Source of the DNA: Enoplosus armatus
Taxonomy: Eukaryota > Chordata > Actinopteri > Centrarchiformes > Enoplosidae
Length of the DNA: 64,000 nucleotides
Direction: 5' to 3'
Assembly: GCF_043641665.1 (NCBI RefSeq)
Contig: NC_092183.1
Coordinates: forward strand, 24,639,492-24,703,491
In this document: piece after piece, positions 25,780-38,554 of the stretch
How positions within the stretch are numbered: the stretch's first letter is position 1
Layout of the letters: each line of letters begins with the position of its first letter
Notes under the pieces: model-generated
The model's input: only the letters and a program-made list of their open reading frames with translations
Told to the model about the DNA's origin: nothing
Database searches by the model: none
Position numbers and translations under genes: made by a program

Positions 25780-28700
25780 CTAAAATGACCTCAGAATTCT
25801 AGAACATCAGAATTCTGGAATGTCGAAAGAATTCTAGAATGACATCAGAATTCTAGAACAGCGTCAGAATTCTAGAATTTTGACAGAATTCTATAATGAC
25901 CTCAGAATTCTAGAATGTCGACAGAATTCTAGAATGACATAAGAATTCTAGAACAACATCAGAATTCCGGAATGTCGATAAAATTCTGGAATGTCGATAG
26001 AATTCTAGAATGACATCAGAATTCTAGAATGACCTCAGAATTCTAGAACAAAATCAGAATTCTGGAATGTCAATAGAGTTCTAAAATGACCTCAGAATTC
26101 TAGAATGTCATCAGAATTCTAGAATGACCTCAGAATTCAAGAACAACATAAGAATTCTGGAATGTCGAAAGAATTCTAGAATGACATCAGACTTCTAGAA
26201 CAAAGCCAAAATTCTAGAATGTCGACATAATTCTGGAATGACATCAGAATTCTAGAATGTCATCAGACTTCTAGAACAAGATCAGAATTCTGGAATGTCA
26301 ATGGAATTCTGGAATGTCGATAGAATTCTAGAATGACATCAGAATTGTAGAATGTTGACAGAATTCTAGAATGTATTCAGAATTCTAGAATGTCGACAGA
26401 ATTCTAAAATGACCTCAGAATTCTAGAACATCAGAATTCTGGAATGTCGAAAGAATTCTAGAATGACATCAGAATTCTAGAACAGCGTCAGAATTCTAGA
26501 ATTTTGACAGAATTCTATAATGACCTCAGAATTCTAGAATGTCGACAGAATTCTAGAATGACATAAGAATTCTACAACAACATCAGAATTCTGGAATGTC
26601 GATAGAATTCTGGAATGTCGATAGAATTCTAGAATGACATCAGAATTGTAGAATGTTGACAGAATTCTAGAATGACATCAGAATTTTAGAACAAAGCCAA
26701 AATTCTAGTATGTCGACATAATTATAGAATGGTATCAGAATTCTAGAACAGCGTCAGAATTCTAGAATTTTGACAGAATTCGAGAATTACCTCAGAATTC
26801 TAGAATGTCGACAGAATTCTAGAATGACATAAGAATTCTAGAATGACCTCAGAATTCTAGAACAACATCAGATTTCTGGAATGTCAATGGAATTCTGGAA
26901 TGTCGATAGAATTCTAGAATGACATCAGAATTGTAGAATGTTGACACAATTCTAGCATGTCATCAGTATTCTAGAATGTCGACAGAATTCTAAAATGACC
27001 TCAGAATTCTAGAATGTCATCAGAATTCTAGAACAACATCAGAATTCTGGAATGTCGATAGAATTCTGAAATGTCGATAGAATTCTAGAATGACTTCAGA
27101 GTTGTAGAATGTTGACAGAATTGTAGAACAGAGTCATAATTCTAGAATGTTGACAGATATCTAGAATGACATCAGAATGTAGAACAGAGTCAGAATCCTA
27201 GAATGACCTCAGAATTCTAGAATGTCATCAGAATTCTAAAATGACATCAGAATTCTAGAATGTCATCAGAATTCCAGAATGACATAAGAATTCTAGAATG
27301 ACCTCAGAATTCTAGAATGTGGACAGAATTCTAAAATGACCTCAGAATTCTAGAATGTCATCAGAATTCTAGAACGACATCAGGATTCAGGAATGTCGAA
27401 AGAATTCTAGAATGACATCAGAATTCTGGAACAAAGTCAAAATTCTAGAATGTCAACATAATTCTAGAATGACATCGGAATTCTAGAACAGCCTCAGAAT
27501 TCTAGAATGTTGACAGAATTCTAGAATGACCTCAGAATTCCAGAACGTTGACAAAATTCTTGAATGTCGACAGAATTCTAAAATGACCTCAGAATTCCAG
27601 AATGTCATCAGAATTCTAGAATGACCTCAGAATTCTAGAACAACATCAGAATTCTGGAATGTCGAAAGAATTCTAGAATGACATCAGACTTCTAGAACAA
27701 AGCCAAAATTCTAGAATGTCAACATAATTCTGGAATGACATCAGAATTCTAGAATGTCATCAGAATTCTAGAACAACATCAGAATTCTGGAATATCGATA
27801 GAATTCTGGAATTTCGATAAAATTCTAGAATGACATCAGAATTGTAGAATGTTGACAGAATTGTGGAATGTCATCAGAATTCTAGAATGTCGACAGAATC
27901 CTAAAATGACCTCAGAATTCTAGAATGTCATCAGAATTCTAGAATGACCTCAGAATTCTACAATGTTGAGACAATTCTAGAATGTCGACAGAATTCTAAA
28001 ATTACCTCAGAATTCTAGAATGTTGAGAAAATTCTAGAATGTCGACAGAATTCTAAAATGTCATCAGTATTCTAGAATGTCATCAGAATTGTAGAATGTT
28101 GACAGAATTCTAGAATGTCATCAGTATTCTAGAATGTCGACAGAATTCTAGAACGACATCAGAATTCTGGAATGTCGAAAGAATTCTAGAATGACATCAG
28201 AATTCTGGAACAAAGTCAAAATTCTAGAATGTCAACATAATTCTAGAAGGACATCAGAATTCTAGAACAGTGTCAGAAATCTAGAATGTTGACAGATTTC
28301 TAGACTGACCTCAGAATTCTAGAATGTCATCAGAATTCTAGAATGACATAAGAATTCTAGAATGACCTCAGAATTCTAGAATGTTGACAAAATTCTAGAA
28401 TGTCGACAGAATTCTAAAATGACCTCAGAATTCTGGAATGTCGACAGAATTCTAGAATGACATAAGAATTCTAGAATGACATCAGAATTCTAGAATGACC
28501 TCAGAATTCTAGAATGTCGACAGAATTCTAGAATGACATAAGAATTCTAGAATGACCTCAGAATTCTAGAATGTTGAGAAAATTCTAGAATGTCGACAGA
28601 ATTCTAAAATGACCTCAGAATTCTAGAATGTCGACAGAATTCTAGAATGACATAAGAATTATAGAATGACCTCAGAATTCTAGAACAACATCGGAATTCT

Positions 28701-29169
28701 AGAATGTTGACAGAATTCTAGAATGACCTCAGAATTCTAGAATGTCATCAGAATTCTAGAACAACATCAGAATTCTAGAATGTCATCAGAATTCGAGACT
28801 GACATCAGAATTCTAGAATGACCTCAGAATTCTAGAACAACATCAGAATTCTGGAATGTCGAAAGAATTGTAGAATGACATCAGAATTCTGGAACAAAGT
28901 CAAAATTCTAGAATGTCGACATAATTCTAGAATGACCTCAGAATTCTAAAACAGCGTCAGAATTCTAGAATGTTGACAGAATTCTAGAATGACCTCAGAA
29001 TTCTAGAATGTCGACAGAATTCTAGAATGACATAAGAATTCTAGAATGACATCAGAATTCTAGAATGTTGAGAAAATTCTAGAATGTCGACAGAATTCTA
29101 AAATGACCTCTGAATTCTAGAATGACATCAGAATTCAAGAATGACATCAGAATTCTAGAACGACATCAG

Positions 29170-30200
29170 AATTCTGGAACAGCGTCAGAATTCTAGAATG
29201 TTGACAGAATTCTAGAATAACCTCAGAATTCTAGAATGTCGACAGAATTCTAGAATGACATAAGAATTCTAGAATGACCTCAGAATTCTAGAATGTTGAC
29301 AGAATTCTAGAATGACCTCAGAATTCTAGAATGTCGACAGAATTCTAGAATGACATAAGAATTCTAGAATGTCATCAGAATTGTAGAATGTTGACAGAAT
29401 TCTAGAATGTCGACAGAATTCTAGAATGACATCAGAATTCTAGAACAGCGTCAGAATTCTTGAATGTTGACAGAATTCTAGAATGACCTCAGAATTCTAG
29501 AATGTCGACAGAACTCTAGAATGACATCAGAGTTGTAGAATGTTGACAGAATTGTAGAACAGCGTCATAATTCTAGAATGTTGACAGATATCTAGAATGA
29601 CATCAGAGTGTAGAACAGAGTCAGAATCCTAGAATGACATCCGAATTCTAGGACAGCGTTAGAATCCTAAAACAGCGTCAGAATTCTAGAATGACCTCAG
29701 AATTCTAGAATGTCATTAGAATTCTAAAATGACATCAGAATTCTAGAATGTCATCAGAATTCCAGTATGACATAAGAATTCTAGAATGACCTCAGAATTC
29801 TAGAATGTGGAAAGAATTCTAAAATGACCTCAGAATTCTAGAATATCATCAGAATTCTAGAACGACATCAGAATTAGGGAATGTCGAAAGAATTCTAGAA
29901 TGACATCAGAATTCTGTAACAAAGTCAAAATTCTAGAATGTCAACATAATTCTAGAATGACATCAGAATTCTAGAACAGCGTCAGAATTCTAGAATGTTG
30001 ACAGAATTCTAGAATGACCTCAGAATTCTAGAATGTCATCAGAATTCTAGAATGACATAAGAATTCTAGAATGACCTCGGAATTCTAGAATGTTGACAAA
30101 ATTCTAGAATGTCGACAGAATTCTAAAATGACCTCAGAATTCCAGAATGTCATCAGAACTCTAGAATGACCTCAGAATTCTAGAATGTCATCAGAATTCT
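29170..30200 (+). repeat. 1-kb dispersed duplicate, left copy
   Basis: Resembles 57050-58100. The offset is 27,930 at the GATATC landmark (29587/57517) and 27,911 at the CAGAACTCTAG landmark (30154/58065), a difference of exactly 19 bp, i.e. one monomer gained or lost between the copies. Confidence 0.75.
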
Positions 30201-31039
30201 AGAATATCATCAGAATTCTAGGATGACATGAGAATTCTAGAATGACCTCAGAATTCTAGAATGTTGACAAAATTCTAGAATGTCGACAGAATTCTAGAAT
30301 GACCTCAGAATTCTACAATGTCATCATAATTCTAGAATGACATCAGAATTCTAGAACAACATCAGAATTCTGGAATGTCGATAGAATTCTGGATATTCGA
30401 CAAAATTCTAAAATGACATCAGAATTCTAGAATGTCATCAGAATTCCAGAATGACATCAGCATTCTGGAATGTCGAAAGAATTCTAGAATGACATCAGAA
30501 TTCTAGAATGACATCAGAATTGTAGAATGTTGACAGAATTCTAGAATGTCATCAGAATTCTAAAATGACATCAGAATTCTAGAATGACATCAGAATTCCA
30601 GAACAAAGCCAAAATTCTAGAAGGTCGACATAATTCTAGAGTGACAACAGAATTCTAGAACAGCGTCAGAATTCTAGAATTTTGACAGAATTCTATAATG
30701 ACCTCAGAATTCTAGAATGTTGACAAAATTCTAGAATGTCGACAGCATTCTAGAATGACATCAGAATTCTAGAACAGCGTCAGAATTCTAGAATGTTGAC
30801 AGAATTCTAGAATGATCTCAGAATTCTAGAATGTCGACAGAACTCTAGAATGACATAAGAATTCTAGAATGACCTCAGAATTCTAGAACAACATCAGAAT
30901 TCTGGAATGTCGAATGAATTCTAGAATGACATCAGAATTCTGGAACAAAGTCAAAATTCTAGAATGTCAACATAATTCTAGAATGACATCAGAATTCTAG
31001 AACAGCGTCAGAATTCTAGAATGTTGACAGATTCTAGAA

Positions 31040-31343
31040 TGACCTCAGAATTCTACAATGTCATCAGAATTCTAGAATGACCTCAGAATTCTAGAACAAA
31101 ATCAGAATTCTGGAATGTCGATAGACTTCTAAAATGACCTAAGAATTCTAGAATGTTGACAAAATTCTAGAATGTCGACAGAATTCTAGAATGACCTCAG
31201 AATTCTACAATGTCATCAGAATTCTAGAATGACCTCAGAATTCTAGAACAAAATCAGAATTCTGGAATGTCGATAGACTTCTAAAATGACCTCAGAATTC
31301 TAGAATGTTGACAAAATTCTAGAATGTCGACAGAATTCTAGAA
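31040..31343 (+). repeat. 152-bp tandem duplication (8 monomers x2)
   Basis: The rare ATAGACTTCT variant is at 31121 and 31273, 152 bp apart (8 x 19), inside two similar stretches. Boundaries are approximate. Confidence 0.72.
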
Positions 31344-31610
31344 TGACATCAGAATTCTAGAACAGCGTCAGAATTCTAGAATGTTGACAGAATTCTAGAA
31401 TGACCTCAGAATTCTAGAATGTCGACAGAATTCTAGAATGACATCAGAATTCTGGAACAAAATCAAAATTCTAGAATGTCGACATAATTCTGGAATGACA
31501 TCAGAATTCTAGAACAGCGTCTGAATTCTAGAATGTTGATAGAATTCTAAAATGACCTCAGAATTCTATAATGTCATCAGAATTCGAGAATGACATCAGA
31601 ATTCTAGAAT

Positions 31611-32142
31611 GTTGACAAAATTCTAGAATGTCGATAGAATTCTAAAATGACCTCAGAATTCCAGAATGTCATCAGAATTCTAGAATGACCTCAGAATTCT
31701 AGAACAAAATCAGAATTCTGGAATGTCGATAGAATTCTAAAATGACCTCAGAATTCTAGAATGTCATCAGAATTCTGGAATGTCGTAAGAATTCTAGAAT
31801 GACATCAGAATTCTAGAACAAAGCCAAAATTCTAGAATGTCATCAGAATTCTAGAATGACATAAGAATTCTGGAATGTTGACAAAATTCTAGAATGTCGA
31901 TAGAATTCTAAAATGACCTCAGAATTCCAGAATGTCATCAGAATTCTAGAATGACCTCAGAATTCTAGAACAAAATCAGAATTCTGGAATGTCGATAGAA
32001 TTCTAAAATGACCTCAGAATTCTAGAATGTCATCAGAATTCTGGAATGTCGTAAGAATTCTAGAATGACATCAGAATTCTAGAACAAAGCCAAAATTCTA
32101 GAATGTCATCAGAATTCTAGAATGACATAAGAATTCTGGAAT
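31611..32142 (+). repeat. 266-bp tandem duplication (14 monomers x2)
   Basis: Two copies starting at the GTTGACAAAATTCTAGAATG landmark at 31611 and 31877, with TGTCGTAAGA at 31781 and 32047. The period is 266 bp (14 x 19) and the copies look nearly identical. Confidence 0.85.
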
Positions 32143-33009
32143 GACCTCAGAATTCTAGGATGTTGACAAAATTCTAGAATGTCGACAGAATTCTAAAATG
32201 ACATCAGAATTCTAGAATGTCATCAGAATTCCAGAATGACATAAGAATTCTAGAATGACCTCAGAATTCTAGAATGTGGACAGAATTCTAAAATGACATC
32301 AGAATTCTAGAATGACATCAGAGTTGTAGAATGTTGACAGAATTATAGAACAGCGTCATAATTCTAGAATGTTGACAGATATCTAGAATGACATCAGAGT
32401 GTAGAACAGAGTCAGAATTCTAGAATGTCATCAGAATTCCAGAATGAAATGAGAATTCTAGAATGACCTCAGAATTCTAGAATGTGGACAGAATTCTAAA
32501 ATGACCTCAGAATTCTAGAATGTCATCAGAATTTTAGAACGACATCAGAATTCTGGAATGTCGAAAGAATTCTAGAATGACATCAGAATTCTGGAACAAA
32601 GTCAAAATTCTAGAATGTCAACATAATTCTAGAATGACATCAGAATTCTAGAACAGCGTCAGAATTCTAGAATGTTGACAGAATTCTAGAATGACCTCAG
32701 AATTCTAGAATGTCATCAGAATTCCAGAATGACATAAGAATTCTAGAATGACCTCCGAATTCTAGAATGTGGACAGAAATCTAAAAGACCTCAGAATTCT
32801 AGAATGTCGATAGAATTCTAAAATGACATCAGAATTGTAGAATGTTGACAGAATTCTAGAATGTCATCAGAATTCTAGAATGTCGACAGAATTCTAAAAT
32901 GACCTCAGAATTCCAGAACATCAGAATTCTGGAATGTCGAAAGAATTCTAGAATGACATCAGAATTCTAGAACAGCGTCAGAATTCTAAAATTTTGACAG
33001 AATTCTATA

Positions 33010-36000
33010 ATGACCTCAGAATTCTAGAATGTCGACAGAATTCTAGAATGACATAAGAATTCTAGAACAACATCAGAATTCCGGAATGTCGATAGAATTC
33101 TGGAATGTCGATAGAATTCTAGAATGACATCAGAATTCTAGAACAGCGTCAGAATTCTTGAATGTTGACAGAATTCTAGAATGACCTCAGAATTCTAGAA
33201 TGTTGACAAAATTATAGAATGTCATCAGAATTCTGGAATGTCGACAGAATTCTCAAATGACCTCAGAATTCTAGAATGTCATCAGAATTCTGGAATGTTG
33301 ATAGAATTCTAGAATGTCGATAGAATTCTAGAATGACATCAGAATTGTAGAATGTTGACAGAATTCTAGAATGACATCAGAATTCTGGAATGTCGATAGA
33401 ATTCTGGAATTTCGATAAAATTCTAAAATGACATCAGAATTCTAGAATGTCATCAGAATTCGAGACTGACATCAGAATTCTAGAATGACCTCAGAATTCT
33501 AGAACAGCGTCAGAATTCTAGAATGTTGACAGAATTCTAGAATGACCTCAGAATTCTAGAATGTCGACAGAATTCTAGAATGACATAAGAATTCTAGAAT
33601 GACCTCAGAATTCTAGAATGTTGAGAAAATTCTAGAATGTCGACAGAATTCTAAAATGACCTCAGAATTCTAGAATGTCATCAGAATTCTCGAATGACCT
33701 CAGAATTCTAGAACAACATCAGAATTCTGGAATGTCGAAAGAATTCTAGAATGACATCAGACTTCTAGAACAAAGTCAAAATTCTAGAATGTCGACATAA
33801 TTCTAGAATAACATCAGAATTCTACAACAGCATCAGAATTCTAGAATGTTGACAGAATTCTAGAATGACATCAGAATTCTAGAATGTCATCAGAATTCTA
33901 GAACAACATCAGAATTCTAGAATGTCATCAGAATTCAAGACTGACATCAGAATTCTAGAATGACCTCAGAATTATAGAACAGCGTCAGAATTCTAGAATG
34001 TTGACAGAATTCTAGAATGACCTCAGAATTCTAGAATGTCGACAGAATTCTAGAATGACATAAGAATTCTAGAATGACCTCAGAATTCTAGAATGTTGAG
34101 AAAATTCTAGAATGCCGACAGAATTCTAAAATGACCTCAGAATTCCAGAATGTCATCAGAATTCTAGAATGACCTCAGAATTCTAGAACAACATCAGAAT
34201 TCTGGAATGTCGAAAGAATTCTAGAATGACATCAGACTTCTAGAACAAAGCCAAAATTCTAGAATGTCGACATAATTCTGGAATGACATCAGAATTCTAG
34301 AATGTCATCAGACTTCTAGAACAACAGCAGAATTCTGGAATGTCAATGGAATTCTGGAATGTCGATAGAATTCTAGAATGACATCAGAATTGTAGAATGT
34401 TGACAGAATTCTAGAATGTCATCAGAATTCTAGAATGTCGACAGAATTCTAAAATGACCTCAGAATTCTAGAACATCAGAATTCTGGAATGACATCAGAA
34501 TTCTAGAATGTCATCAGACTTCTAGAACAACATCAGAATTCTGGAATGTCAATGGAATTCTGGAATGTCGATAGAATTCTAGAATGACATCAGAATTGTA
34601 GAATGTTGACAGAATTCTAGAATGTCATCAGAATTCTAGAATATCGACAGAATTCTAAAATGACCTCAGAATTCTAGAACATCAGAATTGTGGAATGTCG
34701 AAAGAATTCTAGAATGACATCAGAATTCTAGAACAGCGTCAGAATTCTAGAATTTTGACAGAATTCTATAATGACCTCAGAATTCTAGAATGTCGACAGA
34801 ATTCTAGAATGACATAAGAATTCTAGAACAACATCAGAATTCCGGAATGTCGATAAAATTCTGGAATGTCGATAGAAGTCTAGAATGACATCAGAATTGT
34901 AGAACAGCGTCAGAATTCTGGAATGTCGATAGAATTCTAGAATGACATCAGAATTCTAGAACAGCGTCAGAATTCTAGAATGTTGACAAAATTCTAGAAT
35001 GTCGATAGAATTCTTAAATGACCTCAGAATTCCAGAATGTCATCAGATTTCTAGAATGACCTCAGAATTCTAGAACAAAATCAGAATTCTGGAATGTCAA
35101 TAGAATTCTAAAATGACCTCAGAATTCTAGAATGTCATCAGAATTCTAGAATGACCTCACAATTCAAGAACAACATCAGAATTCTGGAATGTCGAAAGAA
35201 TTCTAGAATGACATCAGACTTCTAGAACAAAGCCAAAATTCTAGAATGTCGACATAATTCTGGAATGACATCAGAATTTTAGAATGTCATCAGACTTCTA
35301 GAACAACATCAGAATTCAGGAATGTCAATGGAATTCTGGAATGTCGATAGAATTCTAGAATGACATCAGAATTGTAGAATGTTGACAGAATTCTAGAATG
35401 TCATCAGAATTCTAGAATGTCGACAGAATTCTAGAATGATATCAGAATTCTAGAACAGCGTCAGAATTCTAGAATTTTGACAGAATTCTATAATGACAAC
35501 AGAATTCTAGAACAGCGTCAGAATTCTAGAATTTTGACAGAATTCTATAATGACCTCAGAATTCTAGAATGTCAACAGAATTCTAAAATGACATAAGAAT
35601 TCTAGAACAACATCAGAATTACGGAATGTCGACAGAATTCTAGAATGACATCAGAATTCTAGAATGTTGACAGAATTCTAGAATGTCATCAGAATTCTAG
35701 AATGTCGACAGAATTCTAAAATGACCTCAGAATTCTAAAATGTCATCAGAATTCTGAAATGACATCAAAATTCTGGAATGACATCAGAATTCTAGAATGT
35801 TGACAGAATTCTAGAATGTCATCAGAATTCAAGAACAACATCAGAATTCTGGAATGTCGATAGAATTCTGGAATGTCTATAGAATTCTAGAATGACATCA
35901 GAATTGTAGAATGTTGACAGAATTCTAGAATGTCATCAGAATTCTAGAATGTCGACAGAATTCTAAAATGACCTCAGAATTCTAAAATGTCATCAGAATT

Positions 36001-36100
36001 CTGAAATGACATCAAAATTCTGGAATGACATCAGAATTCTAGAATAACATCAGAATTCTGGAATGTCGAAAGAATTCTAGAATTACATCAGAATTCTAGA
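33010..36100 (+). repeat. paralogue of the left flank of L2 copy 1
   Basis: This satellite follows the same order as about 3480-6450. The offset is 29,533 at 3721/33254, 29,381 at 3911/33292 and 4591/33972, 29,590 at 4641/34231, and 29,650 at the L2 start. The first two steps are exactly 152 bp (8 monomers) and 209 bp (11 monomers), so these gains and losses happened in whole monomers. The duplication continues into L2 copy 2, tying copies 1 and 2 together. Confidence 0.85.
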
Positions 36101-37275
36101 TTTAATCTAGAAATTACTAAAACTATCTCTTCATCTAAGCAATCAACTTGTCTCTTAGACCCCATCCCAACCTGGCTGCTCAAAGAGGTTTTACCTTTAG
36201 TCAGCACTTCTTTACTAGACATGATCAATCTGTCCTTATTAACAGGCTACGTACCACAGTCCTTTAAAGTAGCTGTAATTAAACCTCTTCTTAAAAAGAC
36301 CACTCTTGATCCAGAGGTTTTAGCCAACTATAGACCTATATCTAACCTCCCCTTTCTCTCCAAGATTCTTGAGAAAGCAGTCGCCAACCAGCTGTGTGAC
36401 TTTCTACATGACAATAGGTTGCTTGAGGACTTTCAGTCAGGTTTCAGAGCTCATCATAGCACAGAGACGGCACTGGTGAAAGTTACAAATGACCTTCTCA
36501 CTGCATCAGACAAAGGACTTGTCTCTATACTTGTTTTGTTAGATCTTAGTGCTGCATTCGACACCATTGACCATCATATCCTATTACAGAGATTGGAACA
36601 TTTAATTGGCATCAAAGGAACCGCACTAAGCTGGTTTAAGTCGTATTTATCAGATCGATCTCAGTTTGTACATGTTAACGATGAATCCTCCATGTACGCC
36701 AAAGTCAGTCATGGAGTTCCACAAGGTTCTGTGCTTGGACCAATACTATTCACCTTAAATATGCTTCCTTTAGGGATATTGTTAGAAAACACTCCATACA
36801 TTTTCATTGCTATGCGGATGATACCCAGCTATATTTATCGATCAAGCCAGAATAACCTCATCAGTTATTCAAGCTTCAAGCATGCCTTAAGGACATAAAG
36901 ACCTGGATGACCTGTAATTATCTGATGTTGAACTCAGACAAGACAGAAGTTATTGTTCTTGGCCCTGAACACCTCAGAAATACAGTATCTAAGGATATTG
37001 TTACCCTAGATGGCATTGCCCTGGCCTCCAGCGCCACCGTGAGGAATCTCGGAGTTGTCTTTGATCAGGACATGTCCTTTAACTCCCACGTAAAACAAAC
37101 TTCACGGACTGCCTTCTTTCACCTCCGTAACATTGCAAAAATCAGGAAGATCCTGTCTCAAACAGATGCAGAAAAATTAGTCCATGCATTTGTCACGTCT
37201 AGGCTGGATTATTGCAATTCCTTATTATCAGGCTGTCCCAATAAGTCCATGAGCTTATACGCTCATAGTTTATAG
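36101..37275 (+). pseudogene. L2 reverse transcriptase fragment, copy 2 (frameshifted, C-terminally deleted)
   Basis: Same structure as the copy 1 fragment. It is open from 36101 to 36898 with the [32 protein letters not shown] and [14 protein letters not shown] blocks. A missing G near 36773-36775 then moves the rest, including YADD at 36811-36822, into the next frame, which runs to 37275. It differs from copy 1 by few substitutions: GYVPQS instead of GYLPQS, LNM instead of LYM after motif B, and SSQNN instead of SSQKN in the shifted stretch. The N-terminal endonuclease and the C-terminal part are absent. It is certainly non-functional. Confidence 0.92.
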
Positions 37276-37280
37276 TTTAT
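37254..37280 (+). other. filler DNA at internal deletion, L2 copy 2
   Basis: Same junction and same 27-bp filler as copy 1, so the rearrangement predates the duplication that separated copies 1 and 2. Confidence 0.8.
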
Positions 37281-37665
37281 ACGCTTATAGTTAAGGGCTG
37301 GCTCAGGCCTGCCTGGACCAGCCCCCTAGTTATGCTGCTATAGGCCTACACTGCTGGGGGACTTCCCATGATGCACTGAGCTTTCCTCCTCTCCCTCCTC
37401 ATCTTTGCACATTCATCACAGTCCAATGCATGTTACTAACTTTATTTCTTCCCCGGAGTTTCTTTGTGCTTTGTCGACTCGTAGGTCGCTGTGGATCGTG
37501 GTCCTGGTACGCCTGGGTGCTGCTGCCGCCATGGGCCTGCCTGACTCTCATCTCTACAGTTATTATGTTTAGTCATAGTTCTGTTACTATTAAAGCTCCT
37601 ATTATTAATCTAAGCTAATATTACAGCTACTTCTACTGTTAGTGCTGCCATACATCTTTGCCTAC
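37276..37665 (+). other. L2 3' UTR, copy 2, upstream part
   Basis: Non-coding element sequence matching 7626-8015. One difference (GTCGCTGTGG against GTCGTTGTGG in copy 1 and GTGGCTGTGG in copy 3) makes copy 2 intermediate, consistent with an exchange point in this region. Confidence 0.75.
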
Positions 37666-37718
37666 CTGTCTGTCTGTCTATCTGTGTCTCTACGTCTATC
37701 TCTCTGTCTCTGTCTCTG

Positions 37719-37760
<42 letters not shown>
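37666..37760 (+). repeat. CTGT/CT microsatellite in L2 3' UTR, copy 2
   Basis: Same CTGT/CTAT/CT microsatellite as copy 1, with the same CCCTCTC interruption and about 36 bases of pure CT (37725-37760). Confidence 0.92.
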
Positions 37761-37763
<3 letters not shown>

Positions 37764-37797
37764 CCCAACCGGTCAAAGCAGATGACCGCCCACCTAG

Positions 37798-38338
37798 CCC
37801 TTTCATGCATGAATTATGACAGCCTCAGTCAGGATTTTGACGAAGTGTTTTTATTTCTCTTTAGGCATGAAAAAAAAAATTTAACTTAATTTTTTTCAAA
37901 TGTTCATTTCACACAAAGTTCTTCACATGCATGGACAGCATGCGTTTGAGTTTTCAACTGAAGAAATATGTATTTAACACACCAATGAATAAAATGGAAA
38001 TTTTAACAATTGTATTACTCCTTAGTTGTTACTTGATGTTACCAAATTTTATTTACTATTTATTATAAATTATAAATTTATTTAGGGTCTCCTACTATAG
38101 AAGGATTGGCAAGGTATTCCTGAGCTGCTCAGCGTTTCTGGCCTTCCGTTGGCCATCTTGGTTTTGAGACATTTGTGTTGCGCTTACAATGGCTGGCCAG
38201 TGGGTGGCAGTGTATGGGATGACGCACTAGCGTCCACTGTGGTGGTTGATGTGCAACTACACCATTAAAACCCATGCATATACAAGAAAACAGCTTTTGA
38301 ATAGCTGTCCACTGTAGTGACCACTATGCGTGAAAGGG
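37798..38338 (+). mobile_element. 541-bp MITE-like DNA transposon (copy in L2 copy 2)
   Basis: It interrupts the L2 3' UTR, which is continuous in copy 1 (CACCTAGAGTCTGG). The ends are CCCTTTCATGCAT and ATGCGTGAAAGGG, 13-bp inverted repeats with one mismatch. CTAG is present on both sides (37794-37797 and 38339-38342) against once in copy 1, so it is a 4-bp target duplication. No transposase frame is visible; the interior is AT-rich. CCC-initial ends and a 4-bp palindromic target suggest a piggyBac-like non-autonomous element at a non-TTAA site, but the superfamily is not proven. Confidence 0.85.
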
Positions 38339-38554
38339 CTAGAGTCTGGTTCTGCTCGAGTTTTCTGCCTCTTAAAAGGAAGTCGCCAAAGTGCTTGCTC
38401 ATGGTGGGAACTGTTGGGTCTCTGTAATAACATTATAAAGAGTCGGTCTAGACCTGCTCTATTTTGTAAAGTGTCATGAGATGACTTTTGTTGTGATTTG
38501 GCACTATATAAAAAAAATTGAATTGAATTGAATTGAATTGAAATTGAATTGAAT
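38339..38554 (+). other. L2 3' terminal region and TTGAA-type tail, copy 2
   Basis: L2 3' end after the MITE. It lacks 16 bp between GGAAGT and CGCC (junction 38383/38384) and ends with A7 and TTGAA-type repeats, one repeat pattern longer than in copy 3. Confidence 0.85.

Larger units (their letters stand above)
8374..36100. repeat. 19-bp satellite array, block B
   Basis: Longest uninterrupted satellite block (27.7 kb), the same 19-bp repeat in the same orientation as block A. It includes the second copy of the 3.05-kb block, a 304-bp duplication, a set of 1.4-1.5-kb units, a 283-bp triplication, 152- and 266-bp duplications, several copies of a divergent EcoRV-containing module, and at its right end a paralogue of the left flank of L2 copy 1. 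Irregular points include an 8-base duplication at about 11797 (TGTCGAAATGTCGAAAG) and a fused monomer at about 13687 (GACATCATGTCGACAG). No gene or RNA gene is seen. Confidence 0.97.
36101..38554 (+). mobile_element. L2-type LINE, copy 2 (5'-truncated, with nested MITE)
   Basis: Begins at the same base of the element as copies 1 and 3 and ends at the same TTGAA-type tail and satellite junction (ATCAGAATTCTAGA on both sides). It shares with copy 1 the one-base frameshift near 36773-36775 and the filler deletion at 37254-37280. It shares with copy 3 the 541-bp MITE at 37798-38338 and a 16-bp deletion at 38383/38384. This mixture is best explained by recombination or gene conversion between copies. 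It is not active. Confidence 0.93.

Noticed and set aside
37798..38338. Host gene or exon within the non-satellite insert
   Set aside because: Inverted terminal repeats and target duplication identify it as a transposon; no long open frame.
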